DNA from: Pseudomonas kairouanensis
Lineage (GTDB): Bacteria; Pseudomonadota; Gammaproteobacteria; Pseudomonadales; Pseudomonadaceae
Length of the DNA: 64,000 bases
Reading direction: 5' to 3'
Assembly (NCBI RefSeq): GCF_004682055.1
Contig: NZ_QUZU01000002.1
Span: 62,001-126,000, forward strand
Shown: one piece after another, positions 8,960-17,705 of the stretch
How the letters are laid out: every line of letters starts with the position of its first letter
How positions within the stretch are numbered: the first letter of the stretch is position 1
Notes under the pieces: generated by a model
The model's database searches: none
The model's input: the letters and a program-made list of their open reading frames with translations, nothing else
Told to the model about the DNA's origin: nothing
Translations under genes and position numbers: made by a program

Positions 8960-10375
8960 ATGTTTCTCCCAGTAATCATGGCGGGCGGCTCAGGCACCCG
9001 GCTATGGCCACTCTCTCGTCAACTGAACCCCAAGCAGTTTCTACCCTTGGTAGATGCGGACCTGACGATGCTCCAGTCCACGATCAAGCGCCTTGATGGG
9101 CTTGAGCACGGGCTGCCGCGGTTGATATGCAATGAACATCACCGCTTTCTTGCTGCCGAACAGCTGCGGCAATTGGGGCTGGAAGACGCCAATATCATTC
9201 TTGAACCTGTCGGCCGGAACACGGCACCAGCCATCACTCTGGCTGCGCTTCAGGCTTTGAGCGAGCAGGACGATCCGATCATGCTGGTGCTGGCTGCTGA
9301 CCACTTGATCCAGGATGTCGAAGCCTTTCAGAAGAGCATTTCAACGGCACTTTTGCTCGCAGAGTCTGGCAAGTTGGTCACGTTCGCAATTACGCCTACG
9401 AGCCCTGAGACGGGCTATGGATACCTTCAATTGGGCACATCCGTTGGGGGGGGAGGGTTTCAGGTCAGTAAATTCGTTGAAAAGCCTGACTTGAGTACCG
9501 CGAAGTCTTATCTGGCCCAAGGTGATTACTTCTGGAATAGCGGCATGTTTATGTTCCGCGCCAGCCGTTTTATCCAGGAGTTGGAAAAGTTTCATCCAGA
9601 AATCGTGTCGGTATGTCGCGATGCCTTGGCCGGCGGCCAGCAAGATATGCATTTTACCCGGGTTGACGGCGCCATCTTTGCCACCAACCCAGACGTGTCC
9701 ATCGACTATGCCGTGATGGAAAAAACCTCGGATGCGGTAATGGTGCCCTTGAACGCCGGTTGGAGCGACATCGGCTCGTGGTCGGCTCTCTGGGAGGCCG
9801 GCGAGAAAAACGCGCAAGGCAACCTGTTCAAAGGTGATGTGCTATCGGAGAAAACCACCGGCAGTTACGTTCATGCGACTCATCGACTGGTCACCACTGT
9901 AGGTGTGCAAGACCTGATTATTGTGGAAACCAAGGACGCAGTCCTTGTGGCGCATAAAGACCAAGTTCAGGAAGTCAAAAAGATCGTCGATCAACTCAAG
10001 GCCGGTCAACGCAAAGAGCAGGTAAACCACCGCGAGGTTTATCGCCCCTGGGGTGTTTACGATTCCATTGATAGGGGCGAGCGTTATCAGGTCAAACGCA
10101 TTACGGTCAAACCAGGTGAGAAGCTTTCGGTGCAGATGCATCATCACCGCGCCGAACATTGGGTGGTCGTGAGTGGCACTGCCCGCGTCACGAATGGGGA
10201 GAAGATCTACCTCGTCACGGAGAACCAATCCACGTTCATCCCCATTGGCCAGGTGCATGCACTAGAAAATCCAGGAATGATTCCCCTGGAACTGATTGAA
10301 GTTCAATCAGGGTCTTATCTGGGAGAGGATGATATCGTACGGTTTGAAGATATATACGGTCGCGTAAAGGGTTGA
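8960..10375 (+). CDS. manC: Mannose-1-phosphate guanylyltransferase / mannose-6-phosphate isomerase
   Basis: This 471-residue bifunctional type II enzyme makes GDP-mannose. The N-terminal nucleotidyltransferase has [19 protein letters not shown] and the FVEKPD motif near residue 170. The C-terminal cupin isomerase domain has [19 protein letters not shown] near residues 383-401. It supplies GDP-mannose to the two Gmd-type enzymes upstream. No phosphomannomutase gene is visible, so mannose-1-phosphate must come from an AlgC-like enzyme elsewhere. A 118-base gap precedes it, unusual in this tightly packed cluster, and may hold an internal promoter. I found only weak promoter hexamers there. Confidence 0.95.
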   Translation: MFLPVIMAGGSGTRLWPLSRQLNPKQFLPLVDADLTMLQSTIKRLDGLEHGLPRLICNEHHRFLAAEQLRQLGLEDANIILEPVGRNTAPAITLAALQALSEQDDPIMLVLAADHLIQDVEAFQKSISTALLLAESGKLVTFAITPTSPETGYGYLQLGTSVGGGGFQVSKFVEKPDLSTAKSYLAQGDYFWNSGMFMFRASRFIQELEKFHPEIVSVCRDALAGGQQDMHFTRVDGAIFATNPDVSIDYAVMEKTSDAVMVPLNAGWSDIGSWSALWEAGEKNAQGNLFKGDVLSEKTTGSYVHATHRLVTTVGVQDLIIVETKDAVLVAHKDQVQEVKKIVDQLKAGQRKEQVNHREVYRPWGVYDSIDRGERYQVKRITVKPGEKLSVQMHHHRAEHWVVVSGTARVTNGEKIYLVTENQSTFIPIGQVHALENPGMIPLELIEVQSGSYLGEDDIVRFEDIYGRVKG

Positions 10376-10379
10376 TGTC

Positions 10380-11147
10380 TTGAAGATCTCGATTATCACG
10401 GTTTCATACAATAGTGAAAAAACAATAAGAGACACTATTGAATCTGTGTTGGCGCAAACCTATTCGGACATTGAATACATCATCGTGGATGGTGGGTCCA
10501 AAGATAATACGATGGGTGTGGTCGCGGAGTATGCAGAGTCTATAGCGACCATTGTGAGCGAGCCGGATCGCGGGATATACGACGCGATGAACAAAGGTAT
10601 CGCGCTGGCCTCCGGCGATGTTATCGGTATTCTCAACTCCGATGATTTCTACGAGAGCCCTTCGTCGCTGGAGAGCGTTGCTGCAGTATTTCGTCTAAAA
10701 CCAGACGATGCGTTGATTTTTGGCGATGTCGTTTTCGTAAAACCTGACGACCTGCAGCGAGTGACACGGGTCTATCGCGCCGCTCATTTCAAGGCCTGGA
10801 AGCTTCGGTTTGGATGGATGCCTCCGCATCCGGGCACGTTCATAAGAAAGCACGCGTACATGGAAGTCGGTGACTATTCCTTATTGTACGCGATATCGGC
10901 GGACTATGAGATGTTTGTTCGGTTGCTGCTGACCAAACAATTTAGCTTCTCGTATATCGACAAGGTATTGGTTCGCATGCGTTCCGGTGGTGTCAGTACT
11001 TCCGGTATCAAAAGCAGCCTGAAACTCAATAGGGAGATCGTTCAGGCCTGTCGGCGAAATGGCGTCTATACCAACTTGCTCATGGTCCTCAGTAAGATTC
11101 CATTCAAGTTGTTGGAGTACTTCAAGCGCTCGGGAACGCGGCGTTGA
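10380..11147 (+). CDS. Family 2 glycosyltransferase (WcaA/WcaE-like)
   Basis: The 255-residue protein starts at TTG with AAAGGG eight bases upstream. It opens with MKISIITVSYNSEKTIRDTI and EYIIVDGGSKDNT, and has NSDDFYE as the metal/nucleotide motif near residue 83, all typical of GT-A family 2 enzymes of the WcaA/WcaE subgroup. GWMPPHPGTFIRK lies in the acceptor region. It probably adds a sugar to the O-unit from a GDP- or UDP-donor. Its stop overlaps the start of the next gene in TGATG. It is the last glycosyltransferase before the initiation block wbpV-wbpL-wbpM. Confidence 0.85.
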   Translation: MKISIITVSYNSEKTIRDTIESVLAQTYSDIEYIIVDGGSKDNTMGVVAEYAESIATIVSEPDRGIYDAMNKGIALASGDVIGILNSDDFYESPSSLESVAAVFRLKPDDALIFGDVVFVKPDDLQRVTRVYRAAHFKAWKLRFGWMPPHPGTFIRKHAYMEVGDYSLLYAISADYEMFVRLLLTKQFSFSYIDKVLVRMRSGGVSTSGIKSSLKLNREIVQACRRNGVYTNLLMVLSKIPFKLLEYFKRSGTRR

Positions 11148-12112
11148 TGGAACACATCTTCATTACCGGTGCGGGCGGCTTTTTGGGTCAGGACCTGATC
11201 CGTCGCTTGCAATCAGAGGATCGATATCGTTTGTCGGCCTCGGTGCGTAATGCCGAGACCAATGTCGCTGCGGGCGTGGTTACGCATTTCACCGGCGCCA
11301 TGGACACCCAGACATCCTGGGCGGCAGCCCTGACAGGTGTGGACGTTGTCGTTCACTGCGCCGCTCGTGTGCATATCATGGCCGATAAGTCAGAGGATCC
11401 GCTTCAGGCTTTTCGCGACGTTAACGTTGGCGCCACGTTGCACCTAGCTCGACAGGCTGCAGCAGCCGGGGTTCGTCGCTTTGTATTTATCAGCTCGATC
11501 AAGGTCAATGGCGAAGAGTCCCAGGTCGGCAGGCCTTACACCCCCGATGACGGGCCGAAGCCAATCGACGCCTATGGTCTTTCCAAATGGGAAGCTGAAA
11601 AAGAGCTGTTGCGATTGGCCGAGGAACTCGAGATGGATATTGTCATCATTCGCCCCGTGCTTATCTACGGCCCAGGCGTAAAAGCAAACGTTCAAAACAT
11701 GATGCGTTTTTTGCGCAAAGGCATCCCGTTGCCATTGGGCGCTATTCACAACAAACGCAGCTTTGTCGCCCTTGATAACGTGACGGACTTAATCGTGACT
11801 TGTCTGGATCATCCCGCCGCCAGCAATCAAGTTTTTCTCGTCAGTGATGATGAGGACCTTTCTACCACCGATCTGTTGCGCAAAATGGCGCGTGCGCTGC
11901 ATACGCCGGCGCGTTTAGTGCCCGTTCCATCCTGGCTACTCAAGGGTACGGCTAAGCTTTTGGGAATGTCCGGATTTTCTCAGCGGCTGTGCGGGACGTT
12001 GCAGGTCGATATCAGCAAGACGCGTTCATTGCTTGGATGGGCACCTCGTATCGGTGTTGATCAAGCACTTGACGCTACGGCACGTCATTTTCTGGATCAG
12101 AATAAAAGATGA
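11147..12112 (+). CDS. wbpV: UDP-4-keto-6-deoxy-GlcNAc reductase / epimerase, WbpV-like
   Basis: The 321-residue extended SDR starts at an ATG overlapping the upstream stop. It has ITGAGGFLGQDLI at the N-terminus, VHCAARVHIM, an FISSIKVNGE serine and PIDAYGLSKWEAEK with YxxxK near 142-146. In Pseudomonas O-antigen loci a gene of this type sits directly before wbpL and wbpM. WbpV acts with WbpM to make UDP-N-acetyl-D-quinovosamine by reducing the 4-keto intermediate. That role is inferred here from family and position. It overlaps the wbpL-like gene by ATGA. Confidence 0.85.
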   Translation: MEHIFITGAGGFLGQDLIRRLQSEDRYRLSASVRNAETNVAAGVVTHFTGAMDTQTSWAAALTGVDVVVHCAARVHIMADKSEDPLQAFRDVNVGATLHLARQAAAAGVRRFVFISSIKVNGEESQVGRPYTPDDGPKPIDAYGLSKWEAEKELLRLAEELEMDIVIIRPVLIYGPGVKANVQNMMRFLRKGIPLPLGAIHNKRSFVALDNVTDLIVTCLDHPAASNQVFLVSDDEDLSTTDLLRKMARALHTPARLVPVPSWLLKGTAKLLGMSGFSQRLCGTLQVDISKTRSLLGWAPRIGVDQALDATARHFLDQNKR

Positions 12113-13134
12113 ATTTCCTTTGGCTACTCCCCGGCTTGGCGGGTGTTTCGCTTCTGCTGACGTGGTTGCTTAGGCGTTATGCCCTATCGACCAGTTTGAT
12201 CGATACACCCAACGCCCGCAGTTCTCACTCTGTTCCAACCCCCAGGGGTGGCGGGGTGGCGATTGTGATCAGCTTTCTAGCAGCAGTCCCTGTGCTGGCT
12301 TTTGCCGACCTTTTGCCGTGGTCATGGGCGTGGGCCATATTGGGCGCCGGGATGGGCGTGGCAATCCTGGGGTTTATGGATGACCACGAGCATATTTCCG
12401 CACGTTGGCGGCTCCTCGGTCATTTTCTTGCCGCCGCCTGGGTATTGTTTTTTCTACATGGACTGGGTCCGGTCAAGGTGTTCGGTTGTCTCCTGGACCT
12501 CGGCTGGTTCGGGAACTTCCTGGCCGTTCTTTATCTGGTCTGGTTATTGAATCTCTACAACTTCATGGACGGCATCGATGGCATTGCAAGCGTTGAGGCT
12601 CTTTGCGCCTGCTTGGGTATGAGTGTCATCTATTGGTGGGTTGAACAGCCACTACTCGTGTGGACGCCGCTGGTTTTCAGTATGGCGGTAGTGGGGTTTC
12701 TGTTTTGGAACTTCCCACCGGCTAGAATTTTCATGGGCGATGCCGGAAGCGGGTTTATTGGTATTATGCTGGGCACCTTTTCATTGCAGGCCGGTGCTGT
12801 TTCCCCCCAGTTGTTCTGGGCATGGTTGATCATGTTGGGGGTTTTCATCGTGGACGCCACCTTCACCCTGATACGCCGACTAGTCCGCGGGGACAAGGTC
12901 TATGAGGCACATCGCAGTCACGCCTATCAGTTTGCCTCCCGGCAGTTTGGTTATCACCGCCCGGTCACGCTGGCGGTTGCGGGCATCAATATATTCTGGT
13001 TGTTCCCAGTAGCGCTTTCGGTCGTGCTATTGGATATCGATGGACTTTTTGGACTCGCTCTCGCTTATGCCCCACTGGTTTGGCTGGCAGTAAGGTTTCA
13101 CGCCGGAGCGTTGGAGAAGTTTGATGCGAACTGA
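12109..13134 (+). CDS. wbpL: Undecaprenyl-phosphate sugar-1-phosphate transferase, WbpL-like
   Basis: This 341-residue integral membrane protein of the MraY/WecA family has about ten hydrophobic segments. Visible family motifs are TPNARSSHSVPTPRGGG near the N-terminus, GFMDDHEHISARWR with the DD pair, LYNFMDGIDGIA, and PPARIFMGDAGSGFIG. It is expected to transfer an N-acetyl-6-deoxyhexosamine 1-phosphate (QuiNAc or FucNAc) or GlcNAc-1-phosphate to undecaprenyl phosphate, starting O-unit synthesis. It sits between wbpV, which would make its substrate, and wbpM, as in other pseudomonads. The start is fixed by the ATGA overlap with wbpV. Confidence 0.9.
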   Translation: MNFLWLLPGLAGVSLLLTWLLRRYALSTSLIDTPNARSSHSVPTPRGGGVAIVISFLAAVPVLAFADLLPWSWAWAILGAGMGVAILGFMDDHEHISARWRLLGHFLAAAWVLFFLHGLGPVKVFGCLLDLGWFGNFLAVLYLVWLLNLYNFMDGIDGIASVEALCACLGMSVIYWWVEQPLLVWTPLVFSMAVVGFLFWNFPPARIFMGDAGSGFIGIMLGTFSLQAGAVSPQLFWAWLIMLGVFIVDATFTLIRRLVRGDKVYEAHRSHAYQFASRQFGYHRPVTLAVAGINIFWLFPVALSVVLLDIDGLFGLALAYAPLVWLAVRFHAGALEKFDAN

Positions 13135-13230
13135 TCATTCTGAATATCCAAGTGCAGACTAAAATATTCTGATAGCTAGATCTGCCCTGCATTTTTTATT
13201 TGCAGGTGAATGTCATTTTGGAGAGTAAAG

Positions 13231-15225
13231 ATGGATCGGATGCGCACGCTGCTGCTGGGCTTGCCAAGGCGTTACAAGCGCGTTCTGCAGGTTCTGACCG
13301 ACGTCTTGATGGTGTGGATCGCTTTGTGGATGGCCTTTGTAGTGCGGCTGGGCATTGATGAAATGGTCAATCCTGTTCGGATGCATTTCTGGCTGTTCAT
13401 TTCTGCGCCGATCATTGCCATTCCTTTGTTCGTACGATTTGGCATGTACCGGGCGGTCATGCGTTATTTCGGCAACGATGCGCTGATCGCGATCATTAAG
13501 GCCGTCAGCTTGTCAGCATTGATATTGGCGCTGGTGGTCTATTGGTACAGCAATCATCAAAACGTAGTTCCGCGTTCTATCGTGTTCAACTATTGGTGGC
13601 TGAGCCTGATCATGATCGGTGGCTTACGCCTGGGAATGCGTCAGTATTTCCTGGGGGATTGGTTCACCGCGTCGCAGCACGTGCCTTTTACCAGTCGTGA
13701 CGATGGCTTGATCAAAGTCGCCATCTACGGAGCCGGCTCTGCGGGGAATCAACTGGTCGCCGCACTGCGAATGGGTCGAGTCATGCGCCCAGTGGCATTT
13801 ATTGATGACGATTCCAGTATTTCCGACCGCGTCATATCGGGCTTGCACGTTTATAATCCCAAGCACATTCAACAAATGATCGAGGCAACAGGCGCTCAGG
13901 AAATCCTTTTAGCCATCCCCTCGTCCAATCGCGGCCGCCGTCGTGAAATCCTCAGCTTCCTCGAAGGCTTTCCACTCCACGTGCGAAGCGTTCCCGGCTT
14001 CATGGACCTCGCTAGTGGGCGCGTTAAAGTCGATGATATCCAAGAAGTAGATATTGCAGACCTGCTGGGTCGCGATGCTGTCCCGGCCCAGGCTGATTTG
14101 CTTGAGCACTGCGTCAAGGCTCAAGTTGTACTGGTTACCGGCGCGGGTGGCTCCATCGGTTCTGAGCTTTGTCGGCAGATTGTTTCCCTAAGGCCAACGA
14201 CTTTGCTGTTGTTTGATCATAGCGAATTCAATCTATACACCATTCTGTCCGAGTTGGAGCAACGCATCGCGCGGGAGTCTATGCCACTGAAGCTTCTACC
14301 GATTCTCGGATCAGTGCGTAACCAGGGGAAACTACTCGACGTGATGAAGACCTGGCATGTCGATACTGTCTACCATGCAGCGGCCTACAAACACGTCCCG
14401 ATGGTTGAACACAATGTTGCAGAAGGTGTGTTGAACAACGTCATTGGAACACTGAATACAGCACAGGCCGCGCTTCAGGCGGGTGTTGCCAATTTCGTAT
14501 TGATCTCGACCGACAAGGCCGTGCGCCCCACGAACATTATGGGGAGCACCAAACGGCTGGCTGAATTGACGCTTCAAGCCCTGAGCCGAGAGTTGGCCCC
14601 CGTACTGTTCGGCGACAAGTCCAATGTGTCCCGCGTCAATAAAACACGCTTCACGATGGTTCGGTTTGGCAACGTTCTAGGGTCCTCGGGCTCGGTGATT
14701 CCGTTGTTCCACAAGCAGATCAAGTCCGGCGGGCCGCTGACAGTTACCCACCCGAAGATCACGCGTTACTTCATGACGATCCCAGAGGCCGCCCAACTCG
14801 TCATTCAAGCGGGCTCCATGGGCCAGGGTGGGGATGTATTTGTATTGGATATGGGCGAGCCGGTGAAAATCATCGAGCTAGCCGAGAAGATGGTTCATCT
14901 CTCTGGACTGAGCGTACGTTCCGATAAAAACCCCCAAGGTGACATCTCCATCGAGTTCACCGGCTTGCGCGCCGGTGAAAAACTTTACGAGGAGTTACTG
15001 ATTGGCGATAACGTCGTCGCGACACAGCACCCGATGATTATGAGCGCCAGTGAAGATCATCTGTCGTGGGATGTGCTCAAGGGCAAACTGAACGAGCTAT
15101 TGGTAGCGGTCGATGAGGACGATTACGCGAGTATCCGTGAGCTCCTTCGCGACACAGTCAGCGGCTACTCCCCCGACGGCGAAATCGTCGACTGGATCTA
15201 CCAGCAGCGCCGCCTCGAACCTTGA
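13231..15225 (+). CDS. wbpM: UDP-GlcNAc C6 dehydratase, WbpM-like membrane protein
   Basis: From the ATG at 13231 the protein has 664 residues. GGAG lies about eight bases upstream, but an in-frame ATG at 13210 with AGGTG is also possible. Four N-terminal membrane helices are followed by a CoA-binding-like Rossmann domain (VAIYGAGSAGNQL near 165-180) and a C-terminal SDR domain (VLVTGAGGSIGSE near 303). STDKAVRPTNIMGSTKR shows the Met that replaces the usual catalytic Tyr in this family. It converts UDP-GlcNAc to the 4-keto-6-deoxy sugar used by WbpV. It is the last gene of the O-antigen cluster, and a strong terminator follows. Confidence 0.93.
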   Translation: MDRMRTLLLGLPRRYKRVLQVLTDVLMVWIALWMAFVVRLGIDEMVNPVRMHFWLFISAPIIAIPLFVRFGMYRAVMRYFGNDALIAIIKAVSLSALILALVVYWYSNHQNVVPRSIVFNYWWLSLIMIGGLRLGMRQYFLGDWFTASQHVPFTSRDDGLIKVAIYGAGSAGNQLVAALRMGRVMRPVAFIDDDSSISDRVISGLHVYNPKHIQQMIEATGAQEILLAIPSSNRGRRREILSFLEGFPLHVRSVPGFMDLASGRVKVDDIQEVDIADLLGRDAVPAQADLLEHCVKAQVVLVTGAGGSIGSELCRQIVSLRPTTLLLFDHSEFNLYTILSELEQRIARESMPLKLLPILGSVRNQGKLLDVMKTWHVDTVYHAAAYKHVPMVEHNVAEGVLNNVIGTLNTAQAALQAGVANFVLISTDKAVRPTNIMGSTKRLAELTLQALSRELAPVLFGDKSNVSRVNKTRFTMVRFGNVLGSSGSVIPLFHKQIKSGGPLTVTHPKITRYFMTIPEAAQLVIQAGSMGQGGDVFVLDMGEPVKIIELAEKMVHLSGLSVRSDKNPQGDISIEFTGLRAGEKLYEELLIGDNVVATQHPMIMSASEDHLSWDVLKGKLNELLVAVDEDDYASIRELLRDTVSGYSPDGEIVDWIYQQRRLEP

Positions 15226-15281
15226 TTTAACACCTTGTTACTCAACCACTTTTGACGAATCCCCAACGTCGCCTAAGTTAG

Positions 15282-15307
15282 AAAAGCAGCTTCGGAAAGC
15301 TGCTTTT
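15282..15307 (+). terminator. Rho-independent terminator after wbpM
   Basis: An eleven-base perfect stem (AAAAGCAGCTT paired with AAGCTGCTTTT) with a CGGA tetraloop ends in a T run. It lies 57 bases after wbpM and just before the comEA-like gene, closing the O-antigen operon. Confidence 0.85.
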
Positions 15308-15334
15308 CCACTTATCGATTCCAAGGAGCGTCAA

Positions 15335-15667
15335 ATGCAAAACACCTACCTAACCTCCCTAATCTTCGCCTTCCTCACCACCCTTTCCGTTACCACCACC
15401 GCAGCGCCTTCTATCAAACCCGAACCCCCAACTCCCATCACCGCCCAACTCTCCAAAACCGAGCAGTCCGCCAAGGTCAACCTCAATGCCGCCGACGCCG
15501 AAACCCTACGCCGTGACCTCTTCGGCATCGGCGCCGCCAAAGCCAAGGCGATTGTCGCGTACCGCGAGAGCAACGGTCCGTTTACGGCGGTAGATGAATT
15601 GCTGGAGGTGAAGGGGATAGGCAAGGCGTTGCTGGAGAAGAATCGCGATAGGTTGGCGCTTAACTAA
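15335..15667 (+). CDS. comEA: ComEA-like helix-hairpin-helix DNA-binding protein
   Basis: The 110-residue protein has AAGGAG nine bases before its ATG and a Sec signal peptide (LTSLIFAFLTTLSVTTTAAP). After a Pro-rich linker comes one ComEA-type HhH repeat: VNLNAADAETLRRDLFGIG, then AIVAYRESNGPFTAVDELL and VKGIGKALLEKNRDRL. Proteins like this bind DNA in the periplasm and take part in uptake where a competence system exists. In pseudomonads it is common next to wbpM and its role there is unproven. Terminators flank it on both sides, so it is a single-gene unit. Confidence 0.88.
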   Translation: MQNTYLTSLIFAFLTTLSVTTTAAPSIKPEPPTPITAQLSKTEQSAKVNLNAADAETLRRDLFGIGAAKAKAIVAYRESNGPFTAVDELLEVKGIGKALLEKNRDRLALN

Positions 15668-15683
15668 ACACTCAACACACCAA

Positions 15684-15708
15684 GAGGCCGGTCATTGATC
15701 GGCCTTTT
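15684..15708 (+). terminator. Terminator after comEA-like gene
   Basis: AGGCCG and CGGCCT form a six-base stem around a nine-base loop, followed by TTTT. It lies 17 bases after the stop codon. Confidence 0.7.
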
Positions 15709-15883
15709 CGTTAACGGCTGTAGACCAGTAGCGCCGATGCCGGTGCGGCGAAAGCGTACGGAGGCTTTTTTGATGATGCGCTGGTGGATCTGGGCTTTAG
15801 GGGCTTTTTGAGTAATGCATAGGTCGGAATCGAAAGCAAATTGGCGGTACGTTGGCACGAAAAGTGATTACGGTTACCTCATA

Positions 15884-15898
15884 GATTGTTCAACAATC
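15884..15898. promoter_or_regulatory. Palindromic operator of the GntR regulator
   Basis: GATTGTTCAACAATC is a perfect 7-1-7 palindrome that ends 11 bases before the GntR start codon. It fits the TNGTNNNACNA pattern known for FadR-subfamily GntR operators (TTGT-TCA-ACAA). Its position overlapping the leader suggests autoregulation of the gntR-DUF1989 unit. Confidence 0.65.
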
Positions 15899-15909
15899 GA
15901 GAGGTAGTA

Positions 15910-16554
15910 ATGACACTCAGCCTATCCCTAGCCGACCAAATCGCCCTGGAGTTGCGTGCCGACATCATCGGCGGGCGGCTTTTGCCGGGCATGGCACTGG
16001 TCGAGGTGGAATTGGTAAAAGCCTATAACGCCTCGCGCAATACCATTCGTGAGGCGTTGCATCGCCTGGGGCAGGAAGGCCTGACACGGTATGTACGCAA
16101 CAAGGGGGTGATGGTCAGGCGGTTGGAGCGGGACGAGGTTCGCGATCTGTTTGTGGTGCGTCGTACGCTGGAGTTGCAGGCCATTGCCCAGAGCGGTGCG
16201 CTTACAGTAGACCAGTCCGAACGCATGCAAAACGCTATAGACGCCACCACCCTGGCTCGCGAGCGCGAAGACTGGCGCGCGGTAGCCACTCACAGCCTGG
16301 TGTTCCACCAGCAGATTGTCGGCCTGATACGCAGCCCCCTGTTCGATGAGTTCTTCGCTCAGGTGATTGCCCAACTGCGCCTGGTTTTTTGCGCTGCGCC
16401 CGATGAGCAGCGTTTCCAGACGCCATGGCTGGAGCGTGATCGTGAGATTTACCAACTGTTGGTCCAGCAGGACAAGCCGGCGGCAGGGGAGGCGATGAGC
16501 CTGTACCTGGATGATTCGGAACGCCTGTCGTTGGCCCTGTTTTCCCACCCCTGA
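15910..16554 (+). CDS. GntR family regulator, FadR/FCD subgroup
   Basis: The ATG at 15910 with GAGAGG upstream gives 214 residues. The N-terminal winged helix includes LADQIALELRADIIGGRLLPG and YNASRNTIREALHRLGQEG. The C-terminal all-helical FCD ligand domain has DLFVVRRTLELQAI and the Asp/His metal-ligand pattern (HSLVFHQQI, DREIYQLL). Such proteins respond to small carboxylates or amino-acid-like ligands. A perfect palindrome lies just upstream, so it probably controls itself and the DUF1989 gene 15 bases downstream. The ligand is unknown. Confidence 0.88.
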   Translation: MTLSLSLADQIALELRADIIGGRLLPGMALVEVELVKAYNASRNTIREALHRLGQEGLTRYVRNKGVMVRRLERDEVRDLFVVRRTLELQAIAQSGALTVDQSERMQNAIDATTLAREREDWRAVATHSLVFHQQIVGLIRSPLFDEFFAQVIAQLRLVFCAAPDEQRFQTPWLERDREIYQLLVQQDKPAAGEAMSLYLDDSERLSLALFSHP

Positions 16555-16569
16555 TGGAGCATCTGAATC

Positions 16570-17418
16570 ATGTACAAAGACTATCCGGCGGCCTATCAGG
16601 TCAGTAAAGGTTCGGCGTTGCAGGTCGACACGGCGTTTTATGAGCGCATCCGGGACCAAAAAGAACAACGCACCCTGATCGATCAGTTCGAGGTGCCCAT
16701 TCGTACAGGCAGGGCGTGGAAAGTGCCGGCGGGGCATGTGTTTCGAGTCACTACACCGGTCGGGCCGCAGGTCGGCGACTTCAATGTGTGGAACGCCAAC
16801 GACCCTCGCGAACGCCTGTGGGCGGCGCGTACGCGGCAGTTACAGGGCGCGCATGTGAGTACCCATGACCGCTTGTGGTCGAACCTACCATTCCTAAGGC
16901 CGCTGGTGACGATCACCGACGATAGCCTGGCGAGTTATGGCATCGATGAACACGGCGGACGTTTGCACGACCTGCTTGGTACGCGCTGCGACCCCTATGT
17001 GAATCGCATGCTGACCGGTGAGGACTTCCACCATCACTGCCACTCGAACCTGACCCGTGCGGTATTGCCTCACGGTCTGACGGAATTCGACGTGCATGAC
17101 GTGTTGAATATTTTCCAGTGCACCGGCCTCAATCATGACGACATGTACTTTATGAAGGCGTGTCCGGCGCAGAAGGGCGACTACCTGGAGTTCTTTGCCG
17201 AGATTGATTTGCTGTGTGCGCTTTCGACGTGCCCAGGTGGGGATTTGTCGCTACCGATGTGGGGGCCGGATGCGCAGGACCCGCTGACGGTATGTCGCCC
17301 TCTAGGGGTTGAGATCTATAAGTTGGACGAGGCACTACTGAGCGGTTGGAGCCAGCCTGAGCGTGCTGCCTACCAGGGGCAGCACGGGTTGCAGATTGCC
17401 AAGGCGGATTGGGAGTAG
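16570..17418 (+). CDS. DUF1989 (urea carboxylase-associated) family protein
   Basis: The 282-residue protein belongs to the DUF1989 family. Landmarks are GRAWKVPAGHVFRVTTPVGPQ, HHHCHSNLTRAVL and STCPGGDLSLPMWG, with His and Cys residues positioned like the metal/active site of the family. Characterised relatives are the carboxyguanidine deiminase subunits of bacterial guanidine breakdown. Here there is only one DUF1989 gene, and no urea/guanidine carboxylase or allophanate hydrolase beside it, so the substrate may differ. It follows the GntR regulator by 15 bases and is probably co-transcribed. The convergent DUF2897 gene ends nine bases after it. Confidence 0.8.
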   Translation: MYKDYPAAYQVSKGSALQVDTAFYERIRDQKEQRTLIDQFEVPIRTGRAWKVPAGHVFRVTTPVGPQVGDFNVWNANDPRERLWAARTRQLQGAHVSTHDRLWSNLPFLRPLVTITDDSLASYGIDEHGGRLHDLLGTRCDPYVNRMLTGEDFHHHCHSNLTRAVLPHGLTEFDVHDVLNIFQCTGLNHDDMYFMKACPAQKGDYLEFFAEIDLLCALSTCPGGDLSLPMWGPDAQDPLTVCRPLGVEIYKLDEALLSGWSQPERAAYQGQHGLQIAKADWE

Positions 17419-17426
17419 CCCCTGGC

Positions 17427-17594
17427 TCAGCGGTCCTGCGCATCCTTGGCATCCGCCTGGGCGTTGCGTTCGGCCACGCGCTTGCGCTGTTCGTCGGTGA
17501 GTTCCACCTTGTTGGCGCTGTCTCGCAGCATCAGCAGGCCACCGACGATCGACCCGATCGCTACCACTAAAATCAACCACGCATACCACGGCAT
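17427..17594 (-). CDS. DUF2897 family small membrane protein
   Basis: Reading the minus strand from the CAT at 17592-17594 gives a 55-residue protein: an N-terminal membrane helix (WYAWLILVVAIGSIVGGLL) followed by a charged tail (LTDEQRKRVAERNAQADAKD). This matches the DUF2897 family of short single-pass proteins found across Pseudomonas. AAGGAGAG stands eight bases before the ATG. Function is unknown. It is convergent with the DUF1989 gene and may share the permease transcript, since both lie on the minus strand 111 bases apart. Confidence 0.8.
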   Translation of the reverse strand: MPWYAWLILVVAIGSIVGGLLMLRDSANKVELTDEQRKRVAERNAQADAKDAQDR

Positions 17595-17705
17595 AAGGCT
17601 CTCCTTGAGGCAGATTGCCGTGGGAGAATTTTCCCACGGGAATAACTGCTTTGAGTAACGGGCTTTCTGACTAGTTCAGTGTAGGCCCGTTCTGCCCCAA
17701 GTAGA

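Noticed and set aside
13187..13207. CCTGCA/TGCAGG hairpin before wbpM as a terminator
   Set aside because: The T run lies in the loop, not after the stem, and the wbpM ribosome sites lie at or just behind it, so termination is unlikely.
15852..15869. TGGCACG upstream of the GntR gene as a sigma-54 promoter
   Set aside because: The -24 part is perfect, but the -12 part reads TGA in place of TGC, so the essential GC is missing.
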